From Cytophagales bacterium (GTDB lineage Bacteria > Bacteroidota > Bacteroidia > Cytophagales > Cyclobacteriaceae): a stretch of 64,000 nt of DNA. Below the pieces are notes generated by a model that was given only the letters and a program-made list of their open reading frames with translations, searched no databases and had not been told where the DNA came from. The stretch lies in assembly GCA_022360015.1 (NCBI GenBank), contig JAKSDQ010000152.1, positions 62,001-126,000 of the forward strand. Direction: 5' to 3'. Of the stretch, positions 35,405 to 44,509 are shown in pieces (position 1 is the stretch's first letter; every line of letters begins with the position of its first letter). The translations under genes were made by a program, and so were the position numbers.

Positions 35405-37120
35405 ATGAAAAATATAAATCTAAAAAAAACGGGACTTTACTTGGGCCTTATCGTAACGGGTATTGTTATAGGTTTTCTACTCGACTCATCCCACCAACCC
35501 TCTTCATCTCCCCCTACTCTCACCCGCTCGTCTTCTCATCAAAAAGTTTGGACATGCTCGATGCACCCTCAGATCAGGGAAAGTGGGCCGGGTGATTGTC
35601 CCCTATGCGGGATGGATTTGGTGCCGGTGTTATCTTTGCATGAGGAAGTGGGGGAGAATGAGGTACAGATGACCGAGGCGGCGGTGCAATTGGCGAACAT
35701 TCAAACTACCAGGGTATCGCGGGGAGTAGTGGCCAGGGAGATTAGATTGCAGGGAGTTATCAGTGCTGATGAAAGAAGACTGTCTTCAGTGACTGCACAT
35801 TTTGACGGGCGGGTAGAAAAGTTGTATGCCGATTTTACCGGACAGTACATCAGAAAAGGCCAGAAACTTGCCACGTTGTATTCACCGGATTTGGTCACTG
35901 CCCAAAAGGAGCTTTTTGAAGCACTGAAGCTCAAAGATTCGAATCCTGCATTTTATGAGGCGGCCATTCAGAAGCTTAAGCTGTGGGAGCTTACCAACGA
36001 TCAGATAGATAATATTATCAAAAAAGCTGAACCCGAATACTATTTTGAAGTCTATGCTCATCATTCCGGAACGATACATACCAAGAATATTTCAGTAGGA
36101 GAGCACATTATGGAAGGTAAAATCATGTTTGAAATTGCCGACCTGAACCATTTATGGGTACTTTTTGAGGCATATGAAAGTGATTTGCCCTGGATATCCA
36201 TCGGAGATTCCCTGTCTTTTTATATACCTGCTGTTCCTGGCAAACAGTTTCAAAGCACAGTTTCTTTTATCAATCCCCTGGTAAACCATCAAACCCGCAC
36301 GGTTTCCATAAGGGCCGAAGTTAATAACCGGAACGGTCAGTTAAAACCTGAAATGTTTGCCGAAGGTATTGTACACGCGCACCTCAAAAAGGGTGGCCAA
36401 GCGCTGATGATTCCCAAATCCTCGGTGCTGTGGACGGGAAAGCGGGCGATAGTATATGTCAGGCAACCGGGCTATGATCAGCCAACCTTTCAATTCCGGG
36501 AAATTCAACTAGGTACAGATGCCGGGGAGCATTATGTGGTGCAGGCAGGGTTAGCCGAAGGTGAAGATATAGCTGTCAATGGTGTTTTCAAAATAGATGC
36601 GGCGGCGCAGTTGCAGGGTAAAATAAGTATGATGAATCCGGAAGCAGAGGTTGCTGTGGAATCATTTGATGTCAGCCAGACATTCAGGGATCAGCTAAAA
36701 AATATTTTTGAGACCTATCTTCCGGTAAAAGACGCGTTGATTGAAAGTGATGTAAAAAAAGCGGGTCAAAAGGCCCGCGTTTTAGTGGATGTTATCAAAA
36801 AAGCAGATATGAACCTGGTTAAAGGTGAAGCACATACAGCCTGGATGAAAGATCTCGCAGTCCTTCAATCATCAACCGAAACCATTGTGGGAGAAACAGA
36901 CCTGGCAAAATCGAGAACAGCGTTGTCTCTCTTAAGTGATCAACTCTACCGTACCTTAGTCAAATTCAAGGTTAAGGGGTTAAAAGCATTCCGTCAATTC
37001 TGTCCCATGGCCTTTGATTTTGAAGGCGCCTATTGGCTCAGCAATTCTGACGAAATTCTCAACCCCTACTTCGGTGACGAAATGTTGACCTGCGGTAATA
37101 TCGAAGATGAATTGCAATAG
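35405..37120 (+). CDS. cusB: CusB-type RND adaptor with heavy-metal-binding domain and DUF3347
   Basis: The periplasmic membrane-fusion subunit of the pump. After an N-terminal membrane anchor (about residues 10-27) comes a heavy-metal-binding domain with the sequence TCSMHPQIRESGPGDCPLCG (about 50-70). The adaptor fold follows, with barrel-sandwich and helical parts (EKLYADFTGQYIRKGQKLATLYSPDLVTAQKE). The last 160 residues are a DUF3347 domain ending with CPMAFDFEGAYWLS. The domain set is typical of Bacteroidota Cu/Ag systems. The domain at the front probably receives metal from periplasmic carriers. The gene is 143 bases after the channel gene. Confidence 0.92.
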   Translation: MKNINLKKTGLYLGLIVTGIVIGFLLDSSHQPSSSPPTLTRSSSHQKVWTCSMHPQIRESGPGDCPLCGMDLVPVLSLHEEVGENEVQMTEAAVQLANIQTTRVSRGVVAREIRLQGVISADERRLSSVTAHFDGRVEKLYADFTGQYIRKGQKLATLYSPDLVTAQKELFEALKLKDSNPAFYEAAIQKLKLWELTNDQIDNIIKKAEPEYYFEVYAHHSGTIHTKNISVGEHIMEGKIMFEIADLNHLWVLFEAYESDLPWISIGDSLSFYIPAVPGKQFQSTVSFINPLVNHQTRTVSIRAEVNNRNGQLKPEMFAEGIVHAHLKKGGQALMIPKSSVLWTGKRAIVYVRQPGYDQPTFQFREIQLGTDAGEHYVVQAGLAEGEDIAVNGVFKIDAAAQLQGKISMMNPEAEVAVESFDVSQTFRDQLKNIFETYLPVKDALIESDVKKAGQKARVLVDVIKKADMNLVKGEAHTAWMKDLAVLQSSTETIVGETDLAKSRTALSLLSDQLYRTLVKFKVKGLKAFRQFCPMAFDFEGAYWLSNSDEILNPYFGDEMLTCGNIEDELQ

Positions 37121-37154
37121 AAAAATACGGTTGCCGTTGCTTTGCGCTGTTGCG

Positions 37155-37946
37155 CTATTTCGTTCCGGTGATGGTTACACTTAAAACCTGGACGCCACTT
37201 TCACGAAATTCGATCAACGCGTCTTTTGATAAATGGTTTAAGAGAAAGTCATCGGGCAGGGAGATGGATTTTTCTTTGGCTATATGAATGTCTTTAAAAC
37301 CTGCCTGCCGTATGGTTTCAAGGTAGTTTTCCTTTACCATGGCCCCCGAAATGCAGCCGGCATACAAGGCCACAGCGGCTGCTATTTCTTTTGTAAGCGG
37401 CCTGCTTACAACGATATCGGATATGCTGAACCGGCCCTGGGGTTTTAGCACCCGGTGGATTTCCTTATAAGTTTTGGCCTTGTCATTGACCAGGTTAAGG
37501 ACGCAGTTACTTATCACCACATCAATTTCATCCGATGCAACCGGCATTTCTTCTATATCACCGAGAATGAATTCGACGTTTTTGTAACCGAGCTTTGCTT
37601 TGTTACTATTGGCTTTTTCAATCATTGCCGTGGTCATGTCTATGCCTATTACCCGGCCTTTATCACCTACCGTTTTCCTTGCCACAAAAACGTCATTGCC
37701 AGCACCTGAACCCAGGTCAAGTACCGTATCTCCCGCCCTCATGAGGGCCGATTCCGTTGGAAGACCACACCCTAAACCATAGTCAGCCTCCGGGATATAA
37801 CCCGCTAGCTGGCTATAGTCTTCTGCAAAATTTCCGGCATCCGGACTTCCGGTTCCACAGCAACCTGATTCATATCCGCAACCACCATCCTGATCCAGGG
37901 TCCTGGTATAGGTCTCTTTAATGATTTCTTTTATTGAATTACTCAT
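37155..37946 (-). CDS. arsM: Arsenite S-adenosylmethionine methyltransferase ArsM
   Basis: It methylates arsenite with SAM and so detoxifies arsenic. The 263-residue protein has the SAM site VLDLGSGAGNDVFVA, and the cysteines expected of ArsM: YGLGCGLP near residue 65, ISNCVLNLV near 150 and AGCISGA near 200. It also has an unusual Cys-rich start (GGCGYESGCCG, C23, C29, C30). It lies 84 bases downstream of the sigma-factor gene on the same strand and ends 34 bases from the adaptor gene, tail to tail. Expression is probably driven by, or together with, the sigma factor. Confidence 0.92.
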   Translation of the reverse strand: MSNSIKEIIKETYTRTLDQDGGCGYESGCCGTGSPDAGNFAEDYSQLAGYIPEADYGLGCGLPTESALMRAGDTVLDLGSGAGNDVFVARKTVGDKGRVIGIDMTTAMIEKANSNKAKLGYKNVEFILGDIEEMPVASDEIDVVISNCVLNLVNDKAKTYKEIHRVLKPQGRFSISDIVVSRPLTKEIAAAVALYAGCISGAMVKENYLETIRQAGFKDIHIAKEKSISLPDDFLLNHLSKDALIEFRESGVQVLSVTITGTK

Positions 37947-38030
37947 GACTTTAAATTTTTGATGCTACTAACAGGACGTAAGGAGTTTGAAAAGGACGCA
38001 AAATAACGGAATGTATGGTTTTTTGCCAGG

Positions 38031-38576
38031 TTAGCGATGATGGCAACAACTGCTTCTTTTCGAATAATCGAGGATATTGCCGTAAATGTCTGCTTCGATT
38101 TCACAGCATTGAAGAATCATTTCCTTCAGCTTCTTTCGTCCTCGCTGAACCCTGGATTTTGCGCCCGAAAAAGAGATGTCAAGCATACCGGCGAGTTCTT
38201 TTTGTTTAACACCGTTTAATTCGCTAAGTATAACAGCTTCTTTGTATTTGACATCCAACTGATCAATCATAGGCATTATGCAGTCAATGAACCTATCATT
38301 GAAATAGTCCTGATCCTCGGAGGGTACATCGGGTACCTCAGGGACAACAACATGCTTCACCGCCGACCGGTAGTAGTCGGCAATGACGTTTTTGGTTATC
38401 CGGCGAACCCATGGAAGCAGCTTTTCCGATGAATTCAAAGTATGGATTCCTGAATGGATTTTCAGGAAAATATCGTGCAGTAAGTCTTTCCTTGTCTCTT
38501 TGTCCCGGATGTTGGCTGCCAGCATGTATTCAAGCTTCTGGTATACACTTTTCCAGACATGATAGATGTTTTCCAT
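38031..38576 (-). CDS. sigZ: ECF-type sigma factor SigZ with Cys/His-rich tail
   Basis: A 181-residue sigma-70 family factor with region 2 (KDLLHDIFLKIHSG and LLPWVRRITKNVIADYYRS) and region 4 (LDVKYKEAVILSELNGVKQKELAGMLDISFSGAKSRVQRGRKKL). After region 4 is a tail carrying C157-C158 and ending C177-C178-H179-H180-R. No anti-sigma gene is adjacent. A Cys-rich tail that senses metal directly is known in CorE-type sigma factors of Myxococcus. The same logic is inferred here, with arsenic as the likely signal because arsM is the next gene. Confidence 0.88.
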   Translation of the reverse strand: MENIYHVWKSVYQKLEYMLAANIRDKETRKDLLHDIFLKIHSGIHTLNSSEKLLPWVRRITKNVIADYYRSAVKHVVVPEVPDVPSEDQDYFNDRFIDCIMPMIDQLDVKYKEAVILSELNGVKQKELAGMLDISFSGAKSRVQRGRKKLKEMILQCCEIEADIYGNILDYSKRSSCCHHR

Positions 38577-38694
38577 AATAATATTCAGCTTTACCTATTT
38601 TATCAGACGGAGATAAGCGCATGTGGACGCAAAAAACTGAAACATTTTTTCTCATTCGCCGGTCTGAGGCAAACCCAGGCTATATTAACATGCC

Positions 38695-39159
38695 CTAACC
38701 TTCTCGTACGTACTGGTAAAATATGTGCTTTTGATGCGGGGAGTTTTCACGAATGTATTCCGTAAAAAACTGCCTTGTATACCCTCCCAAATCCAAATCC
38801 ATGATTTCATCGATTCCTGCCCAGATATACTCATCGGCCTCATCGTTCAGGATAACATCAGAAGAGCCTGTTCTGCAAATGAAATCAATAAAAATGAAAT
38901 GCTTTTCTTGTTGAAAGGTTTTGCTAAAGATGCTCTCTTGTAAACTAATAAGTTCAATGTCATAGATATCCAAGCCGGTTTCTTCCTTGACCTCCCGCCT
39001 CAAAGCGTCTTCCATCTTTTCACCCCGCTCAATGTGCCCACCGGGAATCACAAACTTATCATTCCATTTCCTGGACTTGCACAAAAGAATTTTATTTGAA
39101 GGGTTTACAATAATTGCCCCTACCGTTGGTTCCGGATACATGTTCATTTGGTTACTCAT
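38695..39159 (-). CDS. NUDIX hydrolase
   Basis: A 154-residue NUDIX enzyme that hydrolyses a nucleoside diphosphate linked to another group. The NUDIX box G-x5-E-x7-REUxEExGU is complete in GGHIERGEKMEDALRREVKE followed by ETGL (about residues 40-63). The fold around it is standard (TVGAIIVNPSNKILLCKSRKW). Substrate specificity cannot be read from the sequence. It has gaps of 118 bases downstream and about 390 bases upstream, so it is probably a single-gene unit. Confidence 0.9.
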   Translation of the reverse strand: MSNQMNMYPEPTVGAIIVNPSNKILLCKSRKWNDKFVIPGGHIERGEKMEDALRREVKEETGLDIYDIELISLQESIFSKTFQQEKHFIFIDFICRTGSSDVILNDEADEYIWAGIDEIMDLDLGGYTRQFFTEYIRENSPHQKHIFYQYVREG

Positions 39160-39545
39160 ACTTTAATGTTGCGGCTAAACATGAGGATAATCCCATTGCA
39201 TTGAGAAAAGTAAATGGTTTATGTCGCAGGAAATTCCGGATGGCGGTGGTGAAATAGTTTTTAATCATGGTGAGAGGCATTGGATGTTAGTCGTACGAAT
39301 TGTTTTTAATAAGCTTGTATAATGACTGAAATAAAGTTAATCAATCAGGTCATATTTTAAAACTTTGGACCCATGGCATTGTTCAGGTGTAGTGCTATCA
39401 CCTGTTTTCCTTGTAGGCAAAGCAAGATGGATAACTGTTAAATTAGCCATAGAAAAGCTCATTGACGAAGATAGGCATAAAAAAAGCGGCCTGTTAAGAA
39501 TCGGCCGCCTTTATGAGGAATATCTCCAAAGGTTTTAGGTAAATG
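39160..39545. other. Gap of 386 bases, no gene seen
   Basis: The stretch holds the terminator of the DUF4332 gene (39479-39508) and the upstream region of the NUDIX gene. No reading frame, repeat or RNA fold was recognised in the rest. Confidence 0.5.
39479..39508 (-). terminator. Intrinsic terminator of the DUF4332 gene
   Basis: On the minus strand a GCGGCC/GGCCGC stem with an 11-base loop is followed by seven T (A-run at 39479-39485 on the + strand). It sits 38 bases after the stop codon. Confidence 0.8.
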
Positions 39546-39953
39546 TCAGTGTGTGATCATGGGTTCCAGTTTCTTGGCCTGGGCCACAAAATTAGAAACC
39601 TGCTTGGCTGAAGGGAGTTGTCTGACCAGTTTTTTCTTGGTGTTCACTTCGACCATTTTAGCATGCAGGTTTTCAGCGTTTCTGTTTCTAAGTTCCTTAA
39701 TGGTATCCACACCGGAAGCTTCCAATAGCTCCGAATATTCGCTTCCCACGCCTTTAATCCTGAAAAGATCCGCCATATTGGCCCACTTGAGTAGCTGGGA
39801 GGTATCGATACCCGACTGCTCTGCCACAGCCTTTCTACCTTTTTTGTTACAGCACAATTTCAGTAATCCGGGCACTGACCGAACACCAGCTTTTTGAAGT
39901 TTGGCGGCGTACTTTGGGCCAATTCCTTCAATATCTGAGATTTTTTTTGCCAT
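39546..39953 (-). CDS. DUF4332 helix-hairpin-helix protein
   Basis: A 135-residue protein that is a DUF4332 domain: two tandem helix-hairpin-helix units (SDIEGIGPKYAAKLQKAGVRSVPGLL and LFRIKGVGSEYSELLEASGVDTIKEL). This fold is usually for DNA binding, though no specific role is known for the family. The sequence is basic at the N-terminus and lacks a signal or membrane segment. It is followed by a good terminator, so it is likely a single-gene transcript. Confidence 0.85.
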   Translation of the reverse strand: MAKKISDIEGIGPKYAAKLQKAGVRSVPGLLKLCCNKKGRKAVAEQSGIDTSQLLKWANMADLFRIKGVGSEYSELLEASGVDTIKELRNRNAENLHAKMVEVNTKKKLVRQLPSAKQVSNFVAQAKKLEPMITH

Positions 39954-40243
39954 TTTGGTTTAAAGTTTTTGGTTATAAAAGGATAAAACTATTAACAAGA
40001 CCGATCCGGAATAAATGGACTCTTTGAAGTAGCTGGACCTGGTATGACAATTCCATAACACCGGGGTTTTCTGCTTTTACCTGGAAATAGGTATTACCAG
40101 ATCAAGACGTAAACATTACTTCTAACTTCAATAATAATTTTTCTATTTCAAGAAATCATCGTTCTTCGATGTTTGGAGTGATTATAACGGTGAGTGGGGC
40201 AGATTACGGGTTAAGTGCCCCGGCAGGGTTGGGGGGCATGGCC

Positions 40244-41494
40244 TTAAATTTCAGTGAATTTTTTAAAGATGGCTGTGGCGTTATGGCCACCGAATCCAAA
40301 GGTATTGCTCATAACATATTTCATGGGCTTTTTCTGGCTTTGGCCCAGCGTAAGATCGATGCAGGTATTTATTTCGGGATCTACCGTTTCCACATTAATG
40401 GTCGGAGGAACCATATCTTCCTTAACGGCTAAAACACTGGCTATGGCCTCTATGGCGCCGGCAGCTCCGAGCAAATGACCGGTCATGGATTTGGTGGCGC
40501 TGATGTTTAACCGGCTATTGTCATTCCCAAATAGTTTTGTTACCGCCTTTAACTCTGAAATATCTCCCAGACCGGTGGAGGTAGCATGCATGTTTATGTA
40601 ATCGATGTCACCGGGTTTGATGCCGGCGTCTTCCAGGGCACTTTCCATGCCCAGGTAAGCACCGAGCCCTTCAGGGTGTGTGGCGGTCATATGGTACGCA
40701 TCTGCAGACATACCGCCACCCACTACTTCGGCATATATTCTGGCACCTCTTCGCCGTGCATGTTCATATTCCTCCAATATCAAGGCTCCCGCGCCTTCGC
40801 CCATGACAAAACCATCCCTTCCAATATCAAATGGCCTTGAGGCAGTCGCTGGTGAATCATTTCTGGTGGAGAGTGCCTTCATGGCGTTAAAACCCCCAAT
40901 ACTGGCCTGGGTAACCGGGGCCTCGGAACCCCCGGTTATGATCATATCGGCCTTTCCCCATTTTATGTAGTTAAAAGCGTCGATAATGGCTGTGGTAGAG
41001 GAGGCACAGGCGGAAATAGTGTTGTAATTAATGCCCCTTAAGCCATGTTTAATAGAGATTAAGCCCGAACTGGTATCGCATAGTATTTTAGGAATAAAAA
41101 ACGGGTTGTATCGTGGTGTACCATCTCCGTTACCGTACTCAAGCACTTCATCCTCGAAAGTTCCGATACCACCATTGCCACTTGCCCAGATTACCCCGAT
41201 GCGGTTCACATTCAATTGATCAAAGTTGGCCTGGCTGTCCTCAATAGCTTCCTGCGATGCAACCAGGGCGTATTGGCAAAATGGGTCCATTTTTCTTGCC
41301 TCTTTGCGATCGAGGAAATTTAGCGGATCAAAGCCTTTTAATTCACAGGCAAATTTTGTTTTAAATTTTTGGTGATCAAATTTGGTTATAAAATCACATC
41401 CGCTTTTGCCTTCCTTTAAACCCTGCCAGTAGTCCTGTAAATTATTGCCTAAAGGAGTCAGTGCTCCCATGCCGGTTATAACAACTCTTTTCAT
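40244..41494 (-). CDS. fabF: 3-oxoacyl-ACP synthase II (FabF-type)
   Basis: A condensing enzyme that extends acyl chains on acyl carrier protein by two carbons. The catalytic triad is intact: C163 (SACASST), H303 (NMHATST) and H340 (SMTGHLLGAAG), with the same numbering as E. coli FabF. The 416-residue length is normal. No acpP or other fatty-acid synthesis gene is adjacent. Instead a TetR regulator lies 20 bases upstream on the same strand, so this is probably a second, regulated FabF copy, for adjusting lipid composition or for a specialised acyl chain, and not the primary housekeeping one. That reading is an inference. Confidence 0.93.
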   Translation of the reverse strand: MKRVVITGMGALTPLGNNLQDYWQGLKEGKSGCDFITKFDHQKFKTKFACELKGFDPLNFLDRKEARKMDPFCQYALVASQEAIEDSQANFDQLNVNRIGVIWASGNGGIGTFEDEVLEYGNGDGTPRYNPFFIPKILCDTSSGLISIKHGLRGINYNTISACASSTTAIIDAFNYIKWGKADMIITGGSEAPVTQASIGGFNAMKALSTRNDSPATASRPFDIGRDGFVMGEGAGALILEEYEHARRRGARIYAEVVGGGMSADAYHMTATHPEGLGAYLGMESALEDAGIKPGDIDYINMHATSTGLGDISELKAVTKLFGNDNSRLNISATKSMTGHLLGAAGAIEAIASVLAVKEDMVPPTINVETVDPEINTCIDLTLGQSQKKPMKYVMSNTFGFGGHNATAIFKKFTEI

Positions 41495-41514
41495 ATGGCT
41501 TATTAAATTTTTCT

Positions 41515-42096
41515 TTAACTTGGTTTTAAATCCGATTTGATCTGATCCACCAGATTGTAAAAATCTTTTTTCTCTGAAATCCTGGCCAGTTGCAGTCCTC
41601 CTGCCAGGGCGGAACAGAGCATCATCGCTTTGATCCTTGCATGGCCCTTGAACTCAAATTCACCTCGTTTTCTCCCCTCGGTTAATATTTCACTTAACCA
41701 TGCCAGAATCTTTTCCGACAGCAGTTTTAAGCTTGTCTGTCCCTTGGGGCCGATGGTAAAAAAATCTGAACCTAACGATCCAAACAAACAGATCTGGCGG
41801 TTATTCTCAATGCTTGAAATATAAATATTGATAAATTCCTGCAACCCGTTCCAGACTTCCATATGTCCGGCGGTCCCCATTTGTTGGATCATTTGCTCAA
41901 ACCGCTTCCGGTTTTCTTCAATAATAGCCAGCAACAAATCTTCCTTGCTGCCAAAATGATAATGGACTGCCGCATTTTTGACCCCCAGCGAGGAGGAAAT
42001 ATCGTGATAGCTAAAAGCATTTATACCCTTTTCTTTCAGCAACTTTTCCCCAAGCAGCAGAATCTTTTGTTTGGTATTTTCCGGCTTCTTGACCAT
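41515..42096 (-). CDS. TetR/AcrR-family transcriptional regulator
   Basis: A 193-residue repressor-type protein. The N-terminal helix-turn-helix is clear: TKQKILLLGEKLLKEKGINAFSYHDISSSLGVKNAAVHYHFGSKEDLL (residues about 8-55). The rest is the helical ligand-binding domain, with no obvious ligand clue. It precedes fabF by 20 bases on the same strand, so it probably controls its own operon through the palindrome at 42123-42142. An acyl-CoA or fatty-acid ligand is a reasonable guess. Confidence 0.9.
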   Translation of the reverse strand: MVKKPENTKQKILLLGEKLLKEKGINAFSYHDISSSLGVKNAAVHYHFGSKEDLLLAIIEENRKRFEQMIQQMGTAGHMEVWNGLQEFINIYISSIENNRQICLFGSLGSDFFTIGPKGQTSLKLLSEKILAWLSEILTEGRKRGEFEFKGHARIKAMMLCSALAGGLQLARISEKKDFYNLVDQIKSDLKPS

Positions 42097-42122
42097 GGTG
42101 ATGATTATCGAAAGCCCAAATA

Positions 42123-42142
42123 TACTTACTTATCAGTAAGTA
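42123..42142. promoter_or_regulatory. Candidate TetR operator
   Basis: A perfect 8-base inverted repeat TACTTACT-TATC-AGTAAGTA, 27 bases upstream of the TetR gene start on its promoter side. Size and symmetry fit operators of this family. Confidence 0.65.
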
Positions 42143-42317
42143 AACAAATCTATAAATCAAGAAACATCAATTTTTTTACGGAAAGCGCTGACAACTGATA
42201 CATTTTGTGCCCTCACAGCACGTTACACCGCTCTTAATCTATCATATTGCTACCAATACTATACCCCTCCCTCCAGACCACCAAAGCTTTACCCACACTC
42301 ACACTCACACCCAAACT

Positions 42318-42692
42318 TCACACTCTATTCCTGGTTTGTATGTAACCAGTACGAAAGAAATAGTAACCGATAAACAGCGCTCCGAATTCCAGCAGGTAGT
42401 AATTTACCTCGCGAATGTCGTTTACCCATGTGTATATTGCCAGGCCCACCCCAACCAACATAATGATGGCGCCGATGATCATTCTCCTTTTGGCGTTACT
42501 GCCTGATCCGGTGGATGTGGAAGTTGACTCGCGGATAAGTTCATTATCGAGTTGCCGGATAATGTACTTGATATCATCGTCTTCCATTCCTAATTCCGTC
42601 AATTCCTGGCGTATCTGGGCAAAGCTTTTTCCTACCGCCAGCCGTTCTTTCGCGAGCTTGAATGCTTCATCTGCTTTTAGTTGATGTTTCAT
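42318..42692 (-). CDS. Small membrane protein, unknown function
   Basis: A 124-residue protein when started at ATG 42692 (MKHQLKADEAFKLA). The N-terminal half is soluble and helical with DDDIKYIIRQLDNELI, followed by a Ser/Thr-rich linker. Two hydrophobic helices follow (RRMIIGAIIMLVGVGLAIYTWV and the YLLEFGALFIGYYFF segment). It resembles no family I can name. The frame extends five codons upstream to 42707, but the later ATG is the better start. It lies between the TetR operator region and the GH3 gene on the same strand, with large gaps on both sides, so it is likely transcribed alone. Confidence 0.65.
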   Translation of the reverse strand: MKHQLKADEAFKLAKERLAVGKSFAQIRQELTELGMEDDDIKYIIRQLDNELIRESTSTSTGSGSNAKRRMIIGAIIMLVGVGLAIYTWVNDIREVNYYLLEFGALFIGYYFFRTGYIQTRNRV

Positions 42693-42924
42693 ATAAATTA
42701 GAGTCAACCGAAATCAATGTCTTTATCACACTTTTCCCCCCGGAAAAACTAACCTGCCCGCCCCAGGTGTACTACAGTGTAGCCTTGTTCATATATTACA
42801 ATGATGGCCTCAACGTATTTTAATACCAAAAAAGTGGTATTGACCAACTCCGGGAGATTACATGTACCTCATTTATGCTTAGGGAAGTGGCCGGGGCAAA
42901 GTGGAACCTGTCATCCTTCCGTAT

Positions 42925-44451
42925 TTACTTGATTACACTGACCATCTCTAGTATATCATCCAGGTACTGCCTGTTATTGGCCAGTCTGGGCACCTTGTTC
43001 TGACCACCCAGCTTCCCTCTTTTTTTCATCCATTGGTAAAAAGTACCTGGCGGCACGCTATGGATTACCGGGGCCTCCAGGGCAATATCTTTATGCCTTT
43101 TCGCATCATAATCCGAATTAATCTCCCTGAGATTTTTATCCAGGTAATATTTAAATCTTTCCAGGTCGTCTGGTAATTTATTGAACTCGATCACCCACTC
43201 ATGGCCTCCTTTTTGTCTTCCATTCAAATAACGGGGTCCTGCAGTAAAATTATCAATTTCCGCCTGGGTGGTCGCACAGGCCAATGTAATGGCTTTTTCG
43301 GCATTTTCAATGATCAGTTCTTCCCCAAAGGCGTTGATAAAATGTTTTGTGCGTCCGGAAATCTTGATCCTGAAGGGTGATAGTGAGGTAAACTTTACCG
43401 TATCACCGATTTTATATCGCCATAATCCAGCATTGGTAGAAATCACCATGGCATAGTTTTTACCTGTTTCTACTTCATCCAGTCCGATGGCTACATCGTT
43501 TTCATCGCCAATATGGTCGATAGGAAGGAATTCATAATAAATACCGTAGTCCAGCATTAAAAGCAATTCGTCTGAATCCGACCGGTCCTGAATTCCGAAA
43601 AACCCTTCCGAGGCATTGTAAGTTTCCAGGTAATTCATACTCTTTGAAGGGATCAGGTTTTCAAACATCTTTTGGTAGGGTTTAAATGAAACCGCACCAT
43701 GGGCAAATAGCTCCAGGTTGGGCCAGACTTCCATAATGTTATCTTTGCCTGTCATTTCTAGGATTCTTTGTAACAAAACGATAGTCCAGGTAGGTACTCC
43801 TGAAATACTGGTGACATTCTCCCGGGAGGTGATTTCTGCCATTTTTTCAATTTTCTCCTCCCATTCGTCCATCAGGGCGATGTCAAGTTTGGGTGTTCTT
43901 ACAAACTGGGCCCACAGGGGAAGGTTTTTCATGATTACCGCCGACACGTCTCCATAGTGGGAGTTGGCGTTTTTATCCAGTTGGTTGATCTGGTGGCTAC
44001 CTCCTATGGTCAGGCCTTTTCCTGTGAATAGTTTTGTTTCCGGATTATTGTTAAAATAGGTCGAAAGCATATCCTTTCCACCCTTAAAATGGCAGTCCTC
44101 AAGCGCTTCCTGAGATACAGGGATGAACTTGCTGCGCGCGTTGGTAGTCCCTGATGATTTGGCAAACCACTTTATTTCCGAAGGCCATAACACATTTTGA
44201 TGCCCTTTCATCAACTTTTCTATATGTGGGAATAACTCTTCATAAGAAACAATCGGAATACGCGATTTAAATGTCTTTATATCGGGAATATCCTTGAAAC
44301 TGTATTGTTGGCCATAACTTGTATTTTTAGCGGTATCCAGCAGGTCATCCAACACCTCCCGCTGTACCTCCAGCGGGTACTTCATGAACAGCTCCACTTC
44401 GTGGATACGCTTTTTCATTACCCAGGTCAAAATAGAATTAATCAGCGCCAT
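42925..44451 (-). CDS. GH3 auxin-responsive-promoter-type acyl-adenylating protein
   Basis: A 508-residue member of the GH3 family. Plant GH3 enzymes adenylate acids such as indole acetate or jasmonate and link them to amino acids. The ATP-binding motif KSSGTTNARSKFIPVS (about residue 98) and the YNASEGFFG motif (about 285) are visible, so the adenylation machinery appears intact. The bacterial substrate is not known. The gene follows lptB by 58 bases and recJ lies before that, all on the minus strand, which suggests a shared transcript. Confidence 0.88.
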   Translation of the reverse strand: MALINSILTWVMKKRIHEVELFMKYPLEVQREVLDDLLDTAKNTSYGQQYSFKDIPDIKTFKSRIPIVSYEELFPHIEKLMKGHQNVLWPSEIKWFAKSSGTTNARSKFIPVSQEALEDCHFKGGKDMLSTYFNNNPETKLFTGKGLTIGGSHQINQLDKNANSHYGDVSAVIMKNLPLWAQFVRTPKLDIALMDEWEEKIEKMAEITSRENVTSISGVPTWTIVLLQRILEMTGKDNIMEVWPNLELFAHGAVSFKPYQKMFENLIPSKSMNYLETYNASEGFFGIQDRSDSDELLLMLDYGIYYEFLPIDHIGDENDVAIGLDEVETGKNYAMVISTNAGLWRYKIGDTVKFTSLSPFRIKISGRTKHFINAFGEELIIENAEKAITLACATTQAEIDNFTAGPRYLNGRQKGGHEWVIEFNKLPDDLERFKYYLDKNLREINSDYDAKRHKDIALEAPVIHSVPPGTFYQWMKKRGKLGGQNKVPRLANNRQYLDDILEMVSVIK

Positions 44452-44509
44452 AGTATAATCTCTCTCGAATCGTTGCTCTTAAAAGTACTTAAAAATGCAT
44501 AATTTCCAG

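Noticed and set aside
42285-42330. CA-rich low-complexity stretch between the TetR operator and the small membrane gene
   Set aside because: Irregular ACACTC-type sequence without a clean repeat unit; no function could be argued.
42822-42841. Inverted repeat AATACCA/TGGTATT downstream of the GH3 gene
   Set aside because: No T-run follows it on either strand, so it is not a good intrinsic terminator, and it is not at a promoter.
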